This document shows, piece after piece, positions 6,356-9,500 of a stretch of 9,500 nucleotides of DNA (its first letter is position 1; each line of letters starts with the position of its first letter). This DNA is from Syntrophomonadaceae bacterium (lineage in GTDB: Bacteria; Bacillota_D; Dethiobacteria; DTU022). The stretch is from assembly GCA_003562605.1 (NCBI GenBank), contig PWUG01000186.1:1-9500 (forward strand), read 5' to 3'. A program made the position numbers and the translations under genes. The notes below the pieces were generated by a model, which was not told where the DNA came from, did not search any database, and saw only the letters and a list, made by a program, of their open reading frames with translations.

Positions 6356-7318
6356 GTGGTTTCTGGTTTAACCGATATTCGGGGAATAAAAGTAGGTGTT
6401 GTTTCCAATACCGAGGCTGCTACCGGTGTGACGGTTGTGCTGATTGAAGAAGGAGCCAGGGGTGCCGTGGAGGTGCGCGGCTCAGCTCCCGGTACAAGGG
6501 AGACCGATCTTCTCCGTCCGGGTCAATTGGTTGAAGAGGTACAGGCGATTGTACTGGCAGGAGGCAGCGCTTTCGGTCTGGATGCTGCTTCAGGGGTTAT
6601 GCGGTACCTCGAGGAAAAGGGTTGCGGTTTTCCGGCCGGGTGTTTTAAAGTGCCGGTTGTGCCTGCGGCAGTACTCTTTGATCTCTTCATCGGAAAAGGC
6701 AATGTTCGCCCTGACTCAGCAATGGGATACAAGGCTTGTATTGCCGCATCTGCCGGGCCTGTAGGAGAGGGTTCGATAGGTGCAGGTACGGGAGCTACTG
6801 TCGGTAAAATTTACGGCACATCGCAGTCGATAAAGGGAGGCCAGGGCTCTGCTGCTATACAACATGGTGAATTGATCGTTGCTGCTTTAGTGGTGGTCAA
6901 TTCTTTTGGCGATATTTTTGATCGTAAAGGGAAGCTTTTGGCCGGGCCCCGTAACCCGGAAACCGGAAAAATGGATCTAACGGAAAAACTGTTAGTGGAT
7001 ATCAATACAGGAGGCTTTTCAGGCAATACTACATTGGGTGTGATAGCTACTAATGCATCTTTTGACAGCACAGCGCTAACCAAGGTCTGTCACCTGGCCC
7101 ACGATGGCATGGCCCGTTCAATTTGGCCGGTGCATACCATGTGGGATGGTGATACTATCTTTGCTCTTTCAAAAGGAGGACTTATAGCTGATGTTAACCT
7201 GGTCGGCCTGATGGCGGCAGAAGCGGTAGCAGCAGCTGTGGAAAGAGCAGTGCTCAGGGCAACATCCCTCTGCGGAATACCTTCGGCAGGAGATCATAAA
7301 AGCCAAAATAAAAAATAA
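6356..7318 (+). CDS. P1/S58 family peptidase (DmpA/BapA-like, self-processing aminopeptidase)
   Basis: A 320-residue protein of the DmpA-type N-terminal nucleophile family (L-aminopeptidase/D-esterase, beta-peptidyl aminopeptidase). It opens with LTDIRGIKVG (residues 5-14). Family blocks follow: GSAPGTRETDLLRPG (42-56), VLAGGSAFGLDAASGVMRYL (66-85), GAGTGATVGK (142-151), GNTTLGVIATNA (223-234) and HDGMARSIWPVHTMWDGDT (249-267). Relatives cut themselves before a Ser or Thr that becomes the nucleophile; the N224-T225 bond is the likely site here, giving alpha (about 224 residues) and beta (about 96) chains. No signal peptide is seen. GTG 6356 is supported by GAGGAGTGA at 6341-6349. The natural substrate of such clostridial homologs is generally unknown. 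The gene stands alone between a divergent hydrolase and fhs; no link to either is evident. Confidence 0.92.
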   Translation: MVSGLTDIRGIKVGVVSNTEAATGVTVVLIEEGARGAVEVRGSAPGTRETDLLRPGQLVEEVQAIVLAGGSAFGLDAASGVMRYLEEKGCGFPAGCFKVPVVPAAVLFDLFIGKGNVRPDSAMGYKACIAASAGPVGEGSIGAGTGATVGKIYGTSQSIKGGQGSAAIQHGELIVAALVVVNSFGDIFDRKGKLLAGPRNPETGKMDLTEKLLVDINTGGFSGNTTLGVIATNASFDSTALTKVCHLAHDGMARSIWPVHTMWDGDTIFALSKGGLIADVNLVGLMAAEAVAAAVERAVLRATSLCGIPSAGDHKSQNKK

Positions 7319-7359
7319 GTGAAATTTTTAACAGCAAGGCAGGAATTATCGCTGCCATG

Positions 7360-7388
7360 TTGAATAAATGACTTTGTCTGCGTAAAAA
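7360..7388 (+). promoter_or_regulatory. Possible promoter for fhs
   Basis: TTGAAT (7360-7365) and TAAAAA (7383-7388) stand 17 bases apart in the 116-base gap before fhs, each matching consensus at four of six positions. Transcription would begin near 7395, within the first of two purine-rich ribosome-binding-like sites. A weak hairpin (GGCAG 7338-7342 with CTGCC 7352-7356, no T tract) lies upstream. Read-through from the peptidase gene is also possible. Confidence 0.35.
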
Positions 7389-7390
7389 TG

Positions 7391-7427
7391 TAGGAGGTAA
7401 GTATAAATATTTTAAATACAAGGAGGT
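7391..7427 (+). promoter_or_regulatory. Two Shine-Dalgarno sites in series before fhs
   Basis: TAGGAGGTAA (7391-7400) and AAGGAGGTAG (7420-7429) are nearly identical and 29 bases apart. The second is 7 bases before ATG 7435 and sets that start over the TTG at 7432, which would be only 4 bases away. The first is followed by no ATG, GTG or TTG before the real start, so it may be a standby ribosome site or a chance duplication. Confidence 0.6.
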
Positions 7428-7434
7428 AGTATTG

Positions 7435-9198
7435 ATGGCATTAGATCCAACCAAACATGCCGACTGGGAAATAGCAGAAGCCGCGGAGGCGGGAATGAAA
7501 AAAGTATACCAGTTGGCGGAAGAGTTAAAACTTGACCAGGAAGAACTCCTTCCCCATGGTCACTATGTAGCAAAAGTCGACTACAAGAAAGTGCTCGAAA
7601 GGTTGAAAGACAAGCCTGATGGCAAGTACATCGATGTCACTGCCATTACCCCCACACCGCTCGGAGAAGGCAAATCGACTTCGACAATGGGCCTGACCCA
7701 GGGTATGGGTAAGCGTGGTAAAAATGTTATTGCAACAATCCGCCAACCTTCAGGCGGTCCGACGATGAATGTTAAGGGCTCAGCAGCCGGTGGCGGTTTA
7801 GCACAGTGCATTCCTTTGACTCCTTTCTCTTTAGGGTTAACCGGGGATATTAATGCGATTATGAATGCCCATAACCTGGCCATGGTTGCGCTGACTTCAC
7901 GAATTCAGCACGAGTTTAACTCCAGTGATGCTTTTCTGGAGCGGGGTGGTTTGAAAAGATTGAATATCGATCCCCGGAATGTTGAAATGAAATGGATAAT
8001 CGATTTTTGTGCCCAGGCCCTTCGCAACATCATCATCGGTTTGGGTGGCAGAAAAGATGGTTTCATGATGAATTCAAACTTTGCTATTGCTGTATCGTCA
8101 GAGGTTATGGCTATACTGGCTGTAGCTAAAGACTTAAAAGATATGCGGGAACGTATGGCCAAGATCGTGGTTGCTTACGATAAAAAAGGCAACCCGGTTA
8201 CCACCGGTGATCTCGATGTTGCAGGTGCGATGACCGCCTGGATGGTTGACGCGATCAACCCGAATCTGCTGCAGACTTTAGAAGGGCAACCGGTTTTTGT
8301 TCATGCCGGCCCGTTTGCCAATATTGCAATCGGCCAGTCTTCAATTATAGCTGACCGTGTTGCTTTGAAGTTGAGCGACTATGTTATTACTGAATCTGGT
8401 TTTGCTGCCGATATTGGATTCGAGAAGTTCTGGAATCTGAAGTGTCGAATGTCTAACCTAAAGCCGAACTGTGCAGTTATCGTCGCCACCATTCGGGCCC
8501 TGAAATGCCACGGTGGAGCACCACTGCCGATGCCTGGCCAACCTCTTGACCCGGCATACAATGAAGAAAATATCGGCTGGGTTGAAAAGGGATGTGAAAA
8601 CCTCATCCACCACATTAAAACAGTCAAAAAAGCAGGTATCAACCCCGTGGTTTGTATTAACCATTTCTATACAGATACCGACAACGAAGTTAAGGCTGTC
8701 CGCCGCCTGGCCGAAGAAGCAGGCGCCCGGGTTGCCCTTTCCAAGCACTGGCAGTACGGCGGTGAAGGCGCTCTTGAATTTGCCGACGCTGTTGTCGAGG
8801 CTTGCAACGAACCGACCGAGTTTAAGTTTCTCTACGAACTGGAAACCCCTCTGCGCGAGCGCATTGAGCTGATCGCCAGGGAAGTTTACGGCGCAGACGG
8901 TGTCGAGTACTCAGCTGAGGCGCTTGAAAAAGCGAAGAAGATGGAGCAGGACCCGAAATTCCAGAAGATGGGAACCTGCATGGTAAAGACCCATCTTAGC
9001 CTTACAGACAACCCGATGCTGAAGGGTGTTCCGAAGGATTGGAAACTTCAAATCCGCGATATTCTTACCTACGGTGGCGCCGATTTTGTAGTGCCCGTCG
9101 CAGGTGCAATCTCCCTGATGCCCGGAACGGCAGCCAACCCGGCATACCGCAGGGTTGACGTCGATGTCGAAACCGGCAAAGTCCAGGGATTGTTCTAG
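7435..9198 (+). CDS. fhs: Formate--tetrahydrofolate ligase
   Basis: A 587-residue cytoplasmic enzyme that joins formate to tetrahydrofolate with ATP to make 10-formyl-THF. It feeds purine and formyl-methionine synthesis and, in acetogens and syntrophs, is part of the Wood-Ljungdahl methyl branch. The ATP-binding loop [11 protein letters not shown] is at 72-82, followed by [19 protein letters not shown] (103-121) and later family blocks [13 protein letters not shown] (436-448) and the PGTAANPA end motif (563-570). The protein is about 30 residues longer than the common ~557-residue clostridial form. The active-site region reads [14 protein letters not shown] (290-303) instead of the more familiar GGPFANIAHGCNS, so it belongs to a different subgroup. 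ATG 7435 has an excellent ribosome binding site. It ends at a terminator shared with folK. Identity is certain; the direction of use in the cell is not known. Confidence 0.97.
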   Translation: MALDPTKHADWEIAEAAEAGMKKVYQLAEELKLDQEELLPHGHYVAKVDYKKVLERLKDKPDGKYIDVTAITPTPLGEGKSTSTMGLTQGMGKRGKNVIATIRQPSGGPTMNVKGSAAGGGLAQCIPLTPFSLGLTGDINAIMNAHNLAMVALTSRIQHEFNSSDAFLERGGLKRLNIDPRNVEMKWIIDFCAQALRNIIIGLGGRKDGFMMNSNFAIAVSSEVMAILAVAKDLKDMRERMAKIVVAYDKKGNPVTTGDLDVAGAMTAWMVDAINPNLLQTLEGQPVFVHAGPFANIAIGQSSIIADRVALKLSDYVITESGFAADIGFEKFWNLKCRMSNLKPNCAVIVATIRALKCHGGAPLPMPGQPLDPAYNEENIGWVEKGCENLIHHIKTVKKAGINPVVCINHFYTDTDNEVKAVRRLAEEAGARVALSKHWQYGGEGALEFADAVVEACNEPTEFKFLYELETPLRERIELIAREVYGADGVEYSAEALEKAKKMEQDPKFQKMGTCMVKTHLSLTDNPMLKGVPKDWKLQIRDILTYGGADFVVPVAGAISLMPGTAANPAYRRVDVDVETGKVQGLF

Positions 9199-9238
9199 GA
9201 TCCGTGTTGGTACCCCTCGTGGTGCTGCGAATTGCAAT

Positions 9239-9269
9239 AAAAAGGGACGCCATATCGGCGTCCCTTTTT
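9239..9269. terminator. Bidirectional terminator between fhs and folK
   Basis: GGGACGCC (9244-9251) pairs with GGCGTCCC (9257-9264) around loop ATATC. Flanking AAAAA (9239-9243) and TTTTT (9265-9269) extend the stem to 13 bp and supply a U tract in both directions. It sits 40 bases after the fhs stop and directly abuts the folK stop, so it can end both convergent transcripts. Confidence 0.92.
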
Positions 9270-9270
9270 G

Positions 9271-9500
9271 TTACCGGATAGGGTACCATTCAGGTGGAAG
9301 AAAGAGTCTGACATCGCCGGTAGATTTACGGTTTGCAAGGATTTCACGGACTGTTTTTTCCTGACCTGGAATTGTAAGGTTGGGTGCAATGTCGGCCAGG
9401 GGAATCAAGACGAAATCACGCTCGACAAGGCGGGGGTGAGGCAATTCAAGAAGAGGGCTGTTAATCCTTGTTCTATTATAGACCAGCAGGTCAAGATCGA
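9271..9500 (-). CDS. folK: 7,8-dihydro-6-hydroxymethylpterin pyrophosphokinase, C-terminal part (gene cut by window end)
   Basis: The minus strand from the window end to the TAA at 9271-9273 encodes 75 residues of HPPK. They include the signature DLDLLVYN, the LPHPRLVERDFVLIPLADIAP block (about residues 19-39 of this fragment) and a GQEKTVREIL helix. The enzyme transfers pyrophosphate from ATP to 6-hydroxymethyl-7,8-dihydropterin in folate synthesis. The DLD aspartates correspond to the magnesium ligands, and the HPR-ER residues lie in the catalytic loop. The 5' half, including the start, is outside the window, and other fol genes are likely upstream of it. It is convergent with fhs, which consumes the pathway's end product. 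Confidence 0.93.
   Translation of the reverse strand, partial: DLDLLVYNRTRINSPLLELPHPRLVERDFVLIPLADIAPNLTIPGQEKTVREILANRKSTGDVRLFLPPEWYPIR

Noticed and set aside
7338..7356. Hairpin GGCAG/CTGCC after the P1 peptidase gene
   Set aside because: The stem is only 5 bp with a 9-base loop and no T tract, so it is not supported as a terminator.
7388..7393. Start-stop pair ATG-TAG in the fhs leader
   Set aside because: No ribosome site precedes it and the proposed transcript start is at or downstream of it, so a regulatory start-stop is unlikely.
9209..9287. Inverted GGTACCC (9209-9215) and GGGTACC (9281-9287) flanking the fhs/folK terminator
   Set aside because: The match is 7 bp and itself built on the GGTACC palindrome; no longer repeat, target-site duplication or mobile gene goes with it.
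1..9500. Search for CRISPR arrays, insertion sequences, tRNA genes, toxin-antitoxin or defence cassettes
   Set aside because: No spaced repeats, transposase or paired small genes were seen; the window is mainly housekeeping genes with short regulated gaps.

Overview
The window looks like the chromosome of an anaerobic, clostridium-like member of the Bacillota (Firmicutes). The left two thirds keep the order of the classic Firmicutes block hup ... divIC - yabR - tilS - hpt - ftsH. The right third carries a formate-tetrahydrofolate ligase gene (fhs) of the kind used in one-carbon or Wood-Ljungdahl metabolism. AG-rich Shine-Dalgarno sites, frequent TTG/GTG starts and many hairpin-plus-T-run terminators fit this assignment. 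A species cannot be named from the sequence alone.

Layout. 1-133: 3' end of an HU-type DNA-binding protein gene, closed by a strong terminator. 326-661: divIC/ftsB-like divisome gene. 728-1141: yabR-like S1-domain RNA-binding protein, which appears to begin at a rare ATT codon behind a near-perfect ribosome binding site; a terminator follows. 1230-2645: tilS. 2674-3198: hpt. 3199-3340: a regulatory gap with a tandem 11-bp repeat, a sigma-A-like promoter and a small hairpin. 3341-5353: ftsH, closed by a terminator. 5383-6225 (minus strand): a metal-dependent amidohydrolase of unknown substrate, convergent with ftsH. 6356-7318: a P1/DmpA-family (S58) self-processing peptidase, divergent from the amidohydrolase. 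7435-9198: fhs. 9239-9269: a bidirectional terminator shared with 9271-9500 (minus strand), the 3' end of folK.

How the genes fit together. The left block is housekeeping: nucleoid structure (HU), septum assembly (DivIC), RNA binding (YabR), tRNA-Ile decoding (TilS), purine salvage (Hpt) and membrane protein quality control (FtsH). In Bacillus subtilis TilS and HprT have been reported to act together as an activator of ftsH, and the repeat upstream of the ftsH promoter is a natural place to look for such control here. The right block touches folate from two sides: fhs uses tetrahydrofolate and folK makes a precursor of it. The sporulation-linked genes usually interleaved in this block (yabP, yabQ, spoIIE) are absent from the gaps where they would be expected, which suggests a lineage that has lost or relocated them.

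No CRISPR array, insertion sequence, tRNA or rRNA gene, toxin-antitoxin pair, prophage gene or obvious defence system is present. The unusual features are regulatory: the ATT start, the ftsH upstream repeat, the palindrome at the divIC start and the doubled ribosome binding site before fhs.
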